Positions 1-5,600 are shown, counted from the stretch's first letter. The stretch: DNA of 5,600 nt from an uncultured Streptococcus sp. (GCA_916049935.1 CAJZJI010000066.1:1-5600); one strand, 5' to 3'. Numbers and translations are program-made. Notes: generated by a model not told the origin, from the sequence alone.

Positions 1-566
1 AAGATACAACAAGTGATTTCGACCGTGAAAAATTACATGAACGTCTTGCTAAATTATCAGGTGGGGTTGCCGTGATTAAAGTCGGTGCCGCTACTGAAAC
101 AGAATTGAAAGAGAAAAAACTTCGCATTGAAGATGCCTTAAACGCAACTCGCGCAGCGGTTGAAGAAGGTATCGTTTCAGGTGGGGGAACAGCTCTTGTG
201 AACGTTCAAAAAGTAGTAGACGCTCTTGAATTAGAAGGCGACTTAGCTACAGGTGCGAAAATCGTATCTCGTTCATTAGAAGAACCATTACGTCAAATCG
301 CAGAAAATGCAGGCCTTGAAGGTTCAGTCATTGTTGCTCGTTTGAAATCTGAAGAAAAAGGAATTGGATACAATGCCGCTACAGATGAATGGGTAAACAT
401 GATCGAAGCAGGTATCGTGGACCCAACAAAAGTAACACGTTCTGCATTACAAAATGCTGCATCTGTTTCAGCATTATTATTAACAACAGAAGCTGTGGTA
501 GCTGACAAACCAGCTCCAGTAGCACCACCAATGCCAGGGATGGATCCGGGCATGGGTATGATGTAA
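1..566 (+). CDS. groEL: GroEL (Cpn60) chaperonin, 3' part, 5' truncated by window
   Basis: C-terminal 187 residues of the 60 kDa chaperonin, which forms the double-ring ATP-driven folding chamber with GroES in the cytosol. The reading frame is open from the window edge (first full codon at base 3), so the GTG at 72 is internal and not a start. Comparison with E. coli GroEL places the fragment at about residues 355-541: the last of the apical domain, the intermediate domain and the second half of the equatorial domain. Recognisable motifs are [16 protein letters not shown], then [15 protein letters not shown], whose Asp (codon 132-134) aligns with the ATP-hydrolysis residue Asp398. After these come the SGGGTAL glycine loop and [17 protein letters not shown], with the nucleotide-contacting Asp equivalent to Asp495. 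The tail is Pro/Gly/Met rich and ends GMDPGMGMM, the usual flexible tail inside the ring. No frameshift or missing key residue is seen. groES and any CIRCE operator would lie upstream of the window. Confidence 0.98.
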   Translation, partial: DTTSDFDREKLHERLAKLSGGVAVIKVGAATETELKEKKLRIEDALNATRAAVEEGIVSGGGTALVNVQKVVDALELEGDLATGAKIVSRSLEEPLRQIAENAGLEGSVIVARLKSEEKGIGYNAATDEWVNMIEAGIVDPTKVTRSALQNAASVSALLLTTEAVVADKPAPVAPPMPGMDPGMGMM

Positions 567-573
567 TCAAAGA

Positions 574-607
574 GGGGTGAAAGTTTTTCACCCCACTTTT
601 TCTTTTT
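574..607 (+). terminator. Intrinsic terminator of groEL
   Basis: A perfect 9-bp stem (574-582 with 586-594, GGGGTGAAA/TTTCACCCC) with a 3-base loop is followed by a U-rich tract (597-607). It starts 7 bases after the groEL stop codon, so the groE transcript probably ends here and the repeat element beyond is not normally part of it. Confidence 0.93.
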
Positions 608-615
608 GGAATAAA

Positions 616-629
616 ACACCGCAAGGTGT
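616..629 (+). other. Small hairpin with GCAA tetraloop
   Basis: ACACC and GGTGT form a perfect 5-bp stem closed by GCAA, a GNRA-type tetraloop, 8 bases after the groEL terminator tract and just before the long inverted repeat. It has no U-tract of its own. It may belong to the structured element next to it or be a chance hairpin. Confidence 0.35.
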
Positions 630-631
630 CT

Positions 632-853
632 ACTCAAGAAAGAGAACTTCGTTCAAAACTTCGAACCCTCGAGGATATCTCTATAGTATATGCAATGAGG
701 CACCGGCTTGAGCCAAAGTCTCAAGCTCTTTCAAGATTCAAACGGACTCTAAAAAAATAAATTTTTAAGAGTCCATAATTCACTTTGAATGCTAACTCTC
801 ATTGCTAATACTATGGAATCCTCGGGGTTCTTCGTTTTGAACATTTTTTGAGT
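632..853. repeat. Long imperfect inverted repeat with two internal hairpins
   Basis: This stretch has no plausible gene but strong fold-back symmetry. The outer segments 632-637 and 848-853 pair (ACTCAA/TTGAGT). Next, 651-659 pairs with 834-842 (GTTCAAAAC/GTTTTGAAC), 663-668 with 825-830, 670-676 with 818-824, 683-689 with 808-814, and 692-699 with 798-805 (GCAATGAG/CTCATTGC). About 37 bp pair within the 651-842 arm, interrupted by small bulges. The core holds two more hairpins. One is 706-712 with 720-726 (GCTTGAG/CTCAAGC, 7-base loop). The other is 744-750 with 768-774 (GGACTCT/AGAGTCC), extended inward by an A/T stem and outward by 736-742 with 784-790. The whole would fold as a three-way junction in RNA or a cruciform in DNA. 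No convincing promoter or terminator was found on either strand. It could be a MITE-like element, an IS relic or a structured RNA; the symmetry is certain, the identity is not. Confidence 0.75.
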
Positions 854-888
854 GATACTTATAAAAAAGAGGATGAATAGAGAAAGAA

Positions 889-918
889 AATAAGACCAAC
901 AGAAATGTTGGTCTTATT
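889..918 (-). terminator. Intrinsic terminator of the SUKH-like gene
   Basis: A perfect 13-bp stem (889-901 with 906-918) has a 4-base loop (GAAA on the plus strand). Read on the minus strand it lies 7 bases after the stop codon and continues into a T-rich run (TTCTTTCTC). On the plus strand the following sequence is less U-rich but could still stop transcription coming from groEL, so it may act in both directions. Confidence 0.88.
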
Positions 919-925
919 GTTGTCC

Positions 926-1630
926 TTATGATAATAAAGCGCGGCAGTGGTCGTACTCTGGATAGGAAGAGAATTCTGCGCTGAGGAAGTCTTTGATAAA
1001 GGCAAAGCGTTCTTTAATCATCGAACGAAGGACTTCGGACTCTATATGTTCTAGGGTATAGGCGATTACCTGCAAGAGCAGTTGTGGGTGCGTGTCTTGC
1101 AAGATTTCAAGGAGTCCCTCCAAGGTATCGGGATTTTCCTGTCCGATTTGTTGCAGTAAGGTATGGATGGAAATCCAGTCTTTCATATCATACGTTATGT
1201 CTTCGGTTGTTACCTCTAGTTGAGAGAGGAAATCGTCGAAGGAGTTTGCCACTTCGAGCCACTGATCCATTTCAACATCAATCAGACGGATGCTTGGTTC
1301 CTTGTCAGCGCCGTTTTGATAATCGAAGGCGTAGTATACAGGTCCGTCTTGGAAAAAGACTACGAAGTACTCAGGCAATCCGGTTACTTCTGGAGACCAT
1401 GAAGCGTCCAGAATGCTTGGGAAATACGGGCCTTCTGAGTAGCCACTCAGTCCATTACAGAGCGCGTAGTCGAGGCCAAATCGCGTTGGTTCCGCCGTTG
1501 TAATCATAGTGTTCGTGAAGAATCCGGCACCATTTTTCAAAAGAAAATCCACGTAGCTTTGTGGTAGTGGAAAACGAGAGAAATGCTCCTTCGTCTGTGG
1601 AATAGGTGAGAACAATTGATGCTGAATCAT
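926..1630 (-). CDS. SUKH (SMI1/KNR4)-like protein with helical C-terminal extension
   Basis: A 234-residue protein with no signal peptide or membrane segment, so probably cytosolic. The start ATG at 1630-1628 is chosen because AAAGGAG sits 4 bases upstream on the minus strand. The frame stays open to an ATG at 1741-1739, but that start would overlap the lemA promoter and has no ribosome site. Residues 20-138 resemble the SUKH fold in pattern. The opening has the type LPQSYVDFLLKNGAGFF, followed by a variable middle. Then come the strand pairs EYFVVFFQDGPVYYAFDY and SIRLIDVEMDQWLEVANS, ending in the helix SFDDFLSQL. Known SUKH proteins are often immunity proteins or antitoxins against polymorphic or nuclease toxins; others have unknown roles. 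No toxin gene is adjacent. Residues 142-230 are predicted here, by eye, to be mostly helical, with repeated Leu spacing. The gene stands alone, convergent with groEL and divergent from lemA. The family call is from pattern only. Confidence 0.72.
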   Translation of the reverse strand: MIQHQLFSPIPQTKEHFSRFPLPQSYVDFLLKNGAGFFTNTMITTAEPTRFGLDYALCNGLSGYSEGPYFPSILDASWSPEVTGLPEYFVVFFQDGPVYYAFDYQNGADKEPSIRLIDVEMDQWLEVANSFDDFLSQLEVTTEDITYDMKDWISIHTLLQQIGQENPDTLEGLLEILQDTHPQLLLQVIAYTLEHIESEVLRSMIKERFAFIKDFLSAEFSSYPEYDHCRALLS

Positions 1631-1775
1631 GGGGCTCCTTTCTACTGCAAAATCCGTCTTAGGATGGATGCAGAAAATTTTACGTTTTGCTACTCTATCT
1701 TTACCTACTATTTTACACACAAATAGGAAAATATGGTACAATGAGGGTATTAAATCTAAAGGAGAGTGTCAAAAA
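1631..1775. promoter_or_regulatory. Divergent intergenic region between SUKH-like gene and lemA
   Basis: These 145 bases must hold promoters for both neighbours. The lemA promoter is clear and is listed separately. On the minus strand several TAAAAT boxes are seen (for example GTAAAAT opposite about 1675-1681), but none has a -35 box at normal distance that I would defend. The SUKH-like gene may therefore be weakly expressed or depend on an activator. Confidence 0.4.
1714..1742 (+). promoter_or_regulatory. Probable sigma-A promoter of lemA-htpX
   Basis: The -10 box TACAAT (1737-1742) is preceded by TGG, making an extended -10. TACACA (1714-1719) matches four of six -35 positions at a 17-base spacing. 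Transcription would begin near 1749, leaving a leader of about 27 bases before lemA. No heat-shock operator such as CIRCE or a CtsR heptad repeat is visible around it. Confidence 0.6.
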
Positions 1776-2336
1776 ATGACAGTAGTATGGATTGTATTAG
1801 GAGTCTTAGCAGTAATTGTCTTATGGGCAATGTTTGCTTACAACGGACTTGTACAACAAAAAAACTGGGTTCAAGAAGCTTGGGCACAAATCGATGTTCA
1901 ATTACAACGTCGTAACGACTTAGTTCCAAACCTTGTTGAAACAGTAAAAGGTTACGCAAAACACGAACAAGAAACATTAACTCAAGTAATTGCGATGAGA
2001 AACCAAATTGCAAACATGGGTAGCGATGTTTCACCACAAGAAAAAATGGAAGCATCTAACCAATTATCAGGTGCTTTAAAAACTATTTTCGCTTTAGCTG
2101 AAAGCTATCCTGATTTAAAAGCGAACGACAGCTTCTTAAACTTACAAGAAGAATTGACAAACACAGAGAACAAAATCTCTTACGCTCGTCAATTATACAA
2201 TTCAAGTGTTGCGAGATATAACATCTCTATTCAATCAATTCCAACAAACATTATTGCTGGTTTTGGTGGATTCACTAAAGAAGAAATGTTAGAAACTCCA
2301 GTTGAAGCTCGTAAAGTTCCTGAAGTGAAATTCTAA
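1776..2336 (+). CDS. lemA: LemA family membrane-anchored protein
   Basis: A 186-residue protein with one N-terminal hydrophobic segment (residues 3-21) followed by a long, mainly helical soluble domain. This is the standard architecture and length of the LemA family. Family landmarks are QLQRRNDLVPNLVETVKGY (about 42-60), AESYPDLKAN (108-117), the NKISYARQLYNSSVARYN region (132-149) and the C-terminal IPTNIIAGFGGF. The ATG at 1776 follows AAAGGAG (1758-1764) by 11 bases; the open frame upstream overlaps the divergent region and promoter and is not coding. LemA has no established enzymatic activity. In Lactobacillales it is repeatedly found beside the membrane protease gene htpX, as here, with a gap of only 33 bases and no terminator between them. 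Cotranscription and a shared role in membrane protein quality control are therefore inferred. The gene is AT-richer and heavy in CAA and TTA codons, as expected for a well expressed gene here. Confidence 0.95.
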   Translation: MTVVWIVLGVLAVIVLWAMFAYNGLVQQKNWVQEAWAQIDVQLQRRNDLVPNLVETVKGYAKHEQETLTQVIAMRNQIANMGSDVSPQEKMEASNQLSGALKTIFALAESYPDLKANDSFLNLQEELTNTENKISYARQLYNSSVARYNISIQSIPTNIIAGFGGFTKEEMLETPVEARKVPEVKF

Positions 2337-2369
2337 TTGACAGTTCATTAGTAGGGAGGGAGTGCTAGG

Positions 2370-3263
2370 ATGTTATACCAACAAATTGCTTCCAACAAAC
2401 GCAAAACGCTGGTCGTTATTGCGTTGTACATGGCGCTCTTCATTGCAGTGGGAATCGGAATTGGATATTATGCTTTACGCAGTGTCGTCGCTGGGGTTAT
2501 TATCGCCCTTGTTGCCGGCGGGTTGTATTCAATGATGATGATTGCAAATGCGACTAATGTAGTGATGCAATTAAACCATGCCAAAGAAATTACAGATAAA
2601 AATCAAGCACCGATGATTTGGAACATCGTCACTGATATGGCGATGATAGCAAAAGTACCAATGCCGCGTATCTTCATTATCGAGGACGAATCTCCAAACG
2701 CGTTTGCGACAGGAAGTTCTCCAGAAAATGCAGCCGTGGCGGTCACAACAGGATTGTTAGAACGGTTGAATCGTGAAGAACTTGAAGGGGTAATTGCCCA
2801 CGAGTTTGGACACATCCGTAACTATGACGTTCGCCTTCAAACAATTGCGATTGCGCTTGGTGCCGTGATTGCCATGCTCGTCCAATTCGGAAGTCGCATG
2901 ATGTTCTGGGGTGGCGGTAGTAGAGACCGAGATGATGATGACAACGGTGGTGGCGCAAATGCCATCTTCATGGTCATCGGTTTAATCGCGATGATTCTTG
3001 GACCATTTATGTCAACTATCCTGCAATTGGCCTTGTCACGAAATCGTGAGTATTTAGCAGATGCGTCAGCAGTGGAATTCACACGAAATCCATATGGACT
3101 CATCTCTGCGCTTCAAAAGATTTCAGAAGCTCCGCCAATGACGGAAGCCGACAAGAAGAGTGCGGCGTTATATATCTCAAATCCGTTTGGGGAAGAAGGA
3201 GATTCGCTCTTCTCAACGCACCCATCAACGGCCAATCGTATTAAACGATTAGAAAAAATGTAA
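2370..3263 (+). CDS. htpX: HtpX membrane zinc metalloprotease (M48 family)
   Basis: A 297-residue integral membrane protease that degrades misfolded or damaged membrane proteins. It has the usual HtpX length and layout: two hydrophobic segments at about residues 14-34 and 38-60, a cytosolic catalytic part, and two further hydrophobic segments at about 157-176 and 198-222. The zinc site is intact, with HEFGH at 144-148 (ligands His144 and His148, catalytic Glu145) and the third ligand Glu227 in [13 protein letters not shown]. The substrate-cleft region [14 protein letters not shown] (102-115) and the C-terminal [17 protein letters not shown] are typical of the family. A Gly/Asp-rich loop ([15 protein letters not shown], 181-195) separates segments 3 and 4. 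The start ATG has GGGAGGGAG 7 bases upstream. It lies 33 bases after lemA and is followed by a strong terminator, so lemA-htpX is a two-gene unit. Confidence 0.97.
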   Translation: MLYQQIASNKRKTLVVIALYMALFIAVGIGIGYYALRSVVAGVIIALVAGGLYSMMMIANATNVVMQLNHAKEITDKNQAPMIWNIVTDMAMIAKVPMPRIFIIEDESPNAFATGSSPENAAVAVTTGLLERLNREELEGVIAHEFGHIRNYDVRLQTIAIALGAVIAMLVQFGSRMMFWGGGSRDRDDDDNGGGANAIFMVIGLIAMILGPFMSTILQLALSRNREYLADASAVEFTRNPYGLISALQKISEAPPMTEADKKSAALYISNPFGEEGDSLFSTHPSTANRIKRLEKM

Positions 3264-3267
3264 CCTG

Positions 3268-3299
3268 AGACTGAGGATTTCCTCAGTCTTTTTTGTTTT
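3268..3299 (+). terminator. Intrinsic terminator of lemA-htpX
   Basis: A perfect 9-bp stem (3268-3276 with 3281-3289, AGACTGAGG/CCTCAGTCT) with a 4-base ATTT loop is followed by TTTTTTGTTTT. It begins 5 bases after the htpX stop codon, so it separates this unit from the next gene. Confidence 0.93.
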
Positions 3300-3399
3300 C
3301 TGAGAACTAGATTAGAATGTTGCTAAATTGTTACAAAAGAAAACGGTTCACACGTAAAAATGTAATCTAATATATATGTTTTAGTAGAAAGAAATCCTA

Positions 3400-3405
3400 T
3401 ATAAT
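3400..3405 (+). promoter_or_regulatory. Probable promoter (-10) of the 3437-4204 gene
   Basis: A perfect TATAAT lies 32 bases before the GTG start, so transcription would begin near 3412 with a leader of about 25 bases. No good -35 box is seen at 16-18 bases (TGTTTT, 3377-3382), which suggests a weak or activator-dependent promoter. The upstream AT-rich stretch carries a 7-base inverted repeat, TAGATTA (3308-3314) and TAATCTA (3363-3369), of unknown meaning. Confidence 0.5.
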
Positions 3406-3436
3406 GGAACATGATAAACTCTATGGAGGTGAGACT

Positions 3437-4204
3437 GTGGCTAAACAATTGTATATCCATTACGATAGCGTATCGAACCATGTATTAACGAAGTCGATTT
3501 CGTTTCGTTTGTCTGCCTTACCACAGTCTGAGATTCCGCAAAACCTTCTTCTCTTAAACGGGAAGTCAAGCCTTGCCACACACGATCCTTATACGGGCTT
3601 CATGTGGGTGAAGGGGCGTAAAAATGTGTTAGCGTATCTCCAAGGGGTGGAAGAAGGCAAAGAGGCGCCATCGAACTGGGTGGACTTTGATTCGATTGAT
3701 TTCGTTCATCAATTAACGCCGCAAGAAATTGCAGACTTGCTGTATATTTCGCATGCGAAGACGCACTTGCATTCGCCGTTCTTCTATAAATTACAAAATA
3801 ACTTTATTTACTTGTCACTTGAGAATGGCTACTCGAAAGTGTACTACCGTAAAATTGAGCAGTTCTTGCCAATCTTATCGGCGCAAGTACAAATCGAGAT
3901 GACAGATATCTTGAACGAGACACCGAAGTTCTTATTCTTTGGAGCAGAAAAAGTGGCTTCAGCGATTTCCATCGAAGCGCTTAAAGAAATGATGCCATTG
4001 TATCGTGAAGGAATCAGTCTTGCTTTTGATAAAGTCACAAAGAAAGAAGACAGCTACGAAGTACCAATCTTCTTAACGGAGGACCGTTATCATTATTCCG
4101 ATAAAGAAGTGACACAAAACGTCCGCATCGGACAACTCGCGTATAGCGAAACGTATCAAAACTGGAAGATTTCAGCAAAACTTCCAATGAATGACGCAAT
4201 CTAA
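3437..4204 (+). CDS. Unrecognised conserved-looking soluble protein, 255 residues
   Basis: I do not recognise this family. The start is taken as GTG at 3437 because GGAGGTG (3425-3431) sits 5 bases upstream. The in-frame ATG at 3404 overlaps the TATAAT box and has no ribosome site. The product has no signal peptide, no membrane segment and no cysteine, and is rich in Tyr, Phe and His, so it should be a cytosolic globular protein. The N-terminal part looks strand-rich (KQLYIHYDSVSNHVLTKSIS) with a loop LLNGKSSLATHDPYTGFMWV. A middle section LTPQEIADLLYISHAKTHLH (93-112) carries three close histidines (106, 110, 112). It is followed by FIYLSLENGYSKVYYR strands and an EALKEMMPLYREG helix near 180-192. 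It has its own promoter and terminator, so it is monocistronic between htpX and ddl. Codon use matches the neighbours, giving no sign of recent transfer. Function unknown. Confidence 0.85.
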   Translation: MAKQLYIHYDSVSNHVLTKSISFRLSALPQSEIPQNLLLLNGKSSLATHDPYTGFMWVKGRKNVLAYLQGVEEGKEAPSNWVDFDSIDFVHQLTPQEIADLLYISHAKTHLHSPFFYKLQNNFIYLSLENGYSKVYYRKIEQFLPILSAQVQIEMTDILNETPKFLFFGAEKVASAISIEALKEMMPLYREGISLAFDKVTKKEDSYEVPIFLTEDRYHYSDKEVTQNVRIGQLAYSETYQNWKISAKLPMNDAI

Positions 4205-4240
4205 AGCACTTTTCACAGCGAATGTGAGAGGTGCTTTTTT
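4204..4240 (+). terminator. Intrinsic terminator after the 3437-4204 gene
   Basis: A stem of up to 14 pairs, two of them G-U (4204-4217 with 4223-4236), has a 5-base loop GCGAA and runs into six T residues (4235-4240). Its first base is the last base of the stop codon. It isolates the unknown gene from ddl. Confidence 0.88.
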
Positions 4241-4256
4241 GTGCGTTGGCCGTAAC

Positions 4257-4285
4257 TTGTAACCGTTGGGCCGTTTTGTTATACT
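4257..4285 (+). promoter_or_regulatory. Sigma-A promoter of ddl-murF
   Basis: TTGTAA (4257-4262) and TATACT (4280-4285) are separated by exactly 17 bases, and TGT precedes the -10 box to give an extended -10 element. This is the best promoter in the window. Transcription should start near 4292, about 79 bases before the ddl start codon. Confidence 0.78.
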
Positions 4286-4297
4286 GAAAAGTGCAAG

Positions 4298-4342
4298 GTT
4301 ATTTTCAAAATAACGTTCGAAGAGCCTAAATGAGGCGGTTCG
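4298..4342 (+). promoter_or_regulatory. Structured 5' leader of ddl
   Basis: The untranslated leader between promoter and ddl can form two hairpins in a row. The first is 4298-4304 with 4308-4314 (GTTATTT/AAATAAC, 3-base loop). The second is CGAA (4318-4321) with TTCG (4339-4342), enclosing GCCT (4324-4327) with AGGC (4333-4336). Neither has a terminator-like U-tract, and the sequence matches no riboswitch class I know. Regulation is possible but not shown. Confidence 0.35.
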
Positions 4343-4370
4343 CAGCACGCGAATAGTTTGGAGGATTCAT

Positions 4371-5444
4371 ATGAAAATTGTAGTGATTTACGGCGGAAAG
4401 AGTGCAGAGCACGATATTTCAATCTTAACAGCCGGTTCAATTATTAAAGAAATTTATTTCGAGTATTACGATGTACAACCAGTGTACATTACAAAAGAAG
4501 GAACATGGTTAAAAGGAGAAGCATTAAAAGCTCCTGTAGCCTTTGACCAAGCGCTTCGTTTAACAGAAGGAACTGTAGCGCATTTTGCAACTACTGAAGG
4601 CGAAACTTCAACAGGGGTTCGCATCCAACCATGCGATATTGCTGGACCAGATACAGTAGTTTTCCCAATCTTACACGGACCAAACGGAGAAGACGGAACG
4701 ATTCAAGGATTGTTCGAAATCCTAGATCTACCATATGTTGGTTGTGGCGTATTAGCCAGCGCAAACGGAATGGACAAAATTGCCAGCAAGCATTTATTCC
4801 AACAAGCAGGTATTCCACAAGTGCCATTCGTACCTTTTGTGAAAGCTGATTTCGAAAAATCACCAGAAGCCATCTTCACACGTATCGAAGGAACATTACG
4901 CTATCCAGTATTCGTGAAACCAGCGAATATGGGTTCAAGTGTTGGGATTTCTAAAGCGACAAACCGCGATGAATTAACAGCAGCCATCGAAGAAGCGTTG
5001 AAATATGACCGTCGTATCGTCGTAGAACAAGGAATCGACGCACGCGAAGTCGAAGTTGCGGTTCTTGGAAACGACGAAGTGAACACATCTGTGGTTGGGG
5101 AAGTCGTGAAACAAACAGGCTTCTACGATTACAACGAAAAATACATTAACAACACCACAACACTTCAAATCCCAGCAGCGATTCCAGAAGAAGTCTCTGC
5201 AAAAATTCGTGAATATGCTGAAACTGCCTTCCGTGCGATTGACGGTAGCGGCTTAACACGTTGTGATTTCTTCTTAACAGAAGCTAACGAAGTGTTTATC
5301 AACGAAGTGAATACAATGCCAGGGTTCACACAATTTAGTATGTATCCAAAACTTTGGGAAGCAATGGGCATTTCCTATAAAGATTTAGTCGAAGAACTCA
5401 TTCAATTAGCGTTGAAACGCTATAACGATCGTCACGCGAGATAA
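4371..5444 (+). CDS. ddl: D-alanine--D-alanine ligase
   Basis: A 357-residue cytosolic ATP-grasp ligase joining two D-alanines to make the dipeptide used by MurF in peptidoglycan synthesis. The N-terminal domain begins MKIVVIYGGKSAEHDIS, with Glu13 equivalent to the first D-Ala-binding Glu. Next come FPILHGPNGEDGTIQG (98-113), the hinge MDKIASKHLFQQAGIP, and VKPANMGSSVGISKA (182-196) with the Ser/Gly-rich loop over ATP. The omega-loop segment is TGFYDYNEKYINN (249-261). Magnesium ligands are Asp299 in RCDFFL, and Glu312 and Asn314 in INEVNTMPGFT. Lys257-Tyr258 match Lys215-Tyr216 of E. coli DdlB. Tyr rather than Phe there is the D-Ala-D-Ala type, not the D-Ala-D-lactate type of intrinsically vancomycin-resistant lactic acid bacteria. 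The start ATG has GGAGGA 5 bases upstream. murF follows after 11 bases, so the two are cotranscribed. Confidence 0.97.
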   Translation: MKIVVIYGGKSAEHDISILTAGSIIKEIYFEYYDVQPVYITKEGTWLKGEALKAPVAFDQALRLTEGTVAHFATTEGETSTGVRIQPCDIAGPDTVVFPILHGPNGEDGTIQGLFEILDLPYVGCGVLASANGMDKIASKHLFQQAGIPQVPFVPFVKADFEKSPEAIFTRIEGTLRYPVFVKPANMGSSVGISKATNRDELTAAIEEALKYDRRIVVEQGIDAREVEVAVLGNDEVNTSVVGEVVKQTGFYDYNEKYINNTTTLQIPAAIPEEVSAKIREYAETAFRAIDGSGLTRCDFFLTEANEVFINEVNTMPGFTQFSMYPKLWEAMGISYKDLVEELIQLALKRYNDRHAR

Positions 5445-5455
5445 GGGGTAGAAAG

Positions 5456-5600
5456 ATGAGTATTGGAACAGTTGCTGAAATTACAAAAGCCGTCGAAGCG
5501 ATTGATTATCAGTCAGCACATCGATTTGAAGTCATCGAATCTGTAGCCTTCGATACACGAAAATTAGGACCAAACAGCCTTTTCGTGCCACTTCAAGGGC
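5456..5600 (+). CDS. murF: MurF, UDP-MurNAc-tripeptide--D-Ala-D-Ala ligase, 5' part
   Basis: Only the first 48 codons are present; the gene runs off the right edge of the window. MurF attaches the D-Ala-D-Ala made by Ddl to the UDP-MurNAc-tripeptide, the last cytosolic step of the pentapeptide precursor. The start MSIGTVAEIT is followed by SVAFDTRKLGPNSLFVPLQG (residues 29-48), the conserved N-terminal substrate-binding signature of MurF (usual form D-S/T-R-x-x-x-x-x-x-LFV-x-L-x-G). MurE shares a similar N-terminal motif, but gene order directly after ddl, as in many Firmicutes, favours MurF. AAGGGG (5443-5448) overlaps the ddl stop codon and serves as ribosome site 7 bases before the ATG. 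There is no promoter or terminator in the 11-base gap, so expression depends on the ddl promoter. Confidence 0.92.
   Translation, partial: MSIGTVAEITKAVEAIDYQSAHRFEVIESVAFDTRKLGPNSLFVPLQG

Noticed and set aside
293..637. Open frames on the minus strand opposite the groEL 3' end and its terminator
   Set aside because: They run antisense to a clear groEL frame, lack ribosome sites and read through the terminator; they are shadow frames.
651..676. tRNA T-arm-like string (GTTCAAAAC, TTCGAACCC)
   Set aside because: No acceptor stem, anticodon arm or D-arm can be built around it; the bases are explained by pairing with 818-842.
632..853. 6S RNA (ssrS) as the identity of the structured element
   Set aside because: Length near 200 and a long interrupted hairpin are suggestive, but the core is a branched junction with two hairpins instead of a single open central bubble, no convincing promoter was found, and groEL is not the usual neighbour of ssrS in lactic acid bacteria.
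1084..1503. 139-codon plus-strand open frame inside the SUKH-like gene
   Set aside because: Its composition is Arg/Leu-rich, as expected for an antisense shadow. The minus-strand frame has a ribosome site, terminator and a domain-like pattern.
1631..1741. Longer N-terminus for the SUKH-like protein starting at 1741
   Set aside because: It would overlap the lemA -10 box, has no ribosome site, and adds 37 residues with no family resemblance; the ATG at 1630 follows AAAGGAG.
2910..2958. Low-complexity Gly/Asp loop in HtpX as an insertion or assembly error
   Set aside because: The frame is intact, and a Gly/charged loop at this place between membrane segments 3 and 4 is common in Gram-positive HtpX proteins.
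3338..3352. Catabolite-responsive (cre) operator around AGAAAACGGTTCAC
   Set aside because: It has the central CG but misses the leading T and the conserved C near the 3' end of the consensus, so it is too weak to call.
4371..5444. Acquired van-type D-Ala-D-lactate ligase
   Set aside because: The omega loop is Lys-Tyr type, the gene sits directly before murF, and no vanH, vanX or vanRS-like genes are present.

Overview
This window looks like an ordinary chromosomal segment of a low-GC Gram-positive coccus or bacillus of the order Lactobacillales. The evidence is the strong GGAGG-type ribosome binding sites, the sigma-A style promoters, the short intrinsic terminators with U-tracts, the GroEL C-terminus rich in Met/Gly/Pro, and a lemA-htpX pair followed by a ddl-murF pair. 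A member of the Carnobacteriaceae or Enterococcaceae (for example a Granulicatella-like organism) would fit, but the genus is a guess.

Layout from left to right. Bases 1-566 are the 3' third of groEL, closed by a strong intrinsic terminator (574-607). Bases 608-888 carry no gene. They hold a striking long imperfect inverted repeat (about 632-853) whose core folds into two further hairpins, which makes it either a MITE-like element or an uncharacterised structured RNA. A minus-strand gene (926-1630) encodes a SUKH/SMI1-KNR4-like protein with an extra helical C-terminal half, and it ends at its own terminator (889-918). A divergent intergenic region (1631-1775) carries the promoter of lemA (1776-2336), which is followed closely by htpX (2370-3263) and a terminator. 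Next, as a single-gene unit with its own promoter and terminator, comes an unrecognised 255-residue soluble protein (3437-4204). Finally a well-formed promoter and a structured 5' leader precede ddl (4371-5444), followed 11 bases later by the start of murF (5456 to the window end).

Functionally, groEL (cytosolic folding) and lemA-htpX (membrane protein quality control) are protein-homeostasis genes. ddl and murF catalyse consecutive steps of peptidoglycan precursor synthesis: Ddl makes D-Ala-D-Ala and MurF attaches it to the UDP-MurNAc-tripeptide. The Ddl carries Tyr in the Lys-Tyr pair of the omega loop, which predicts D-Ala-D-Ala rather than D-Ala-D-lactate termini. The least explained parts are the 632-853 element, the SUKH-like orphan and the 3437-4204 gene. 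No phage, IS transposase, CRISPR array, tRNA or rRNA is visible.
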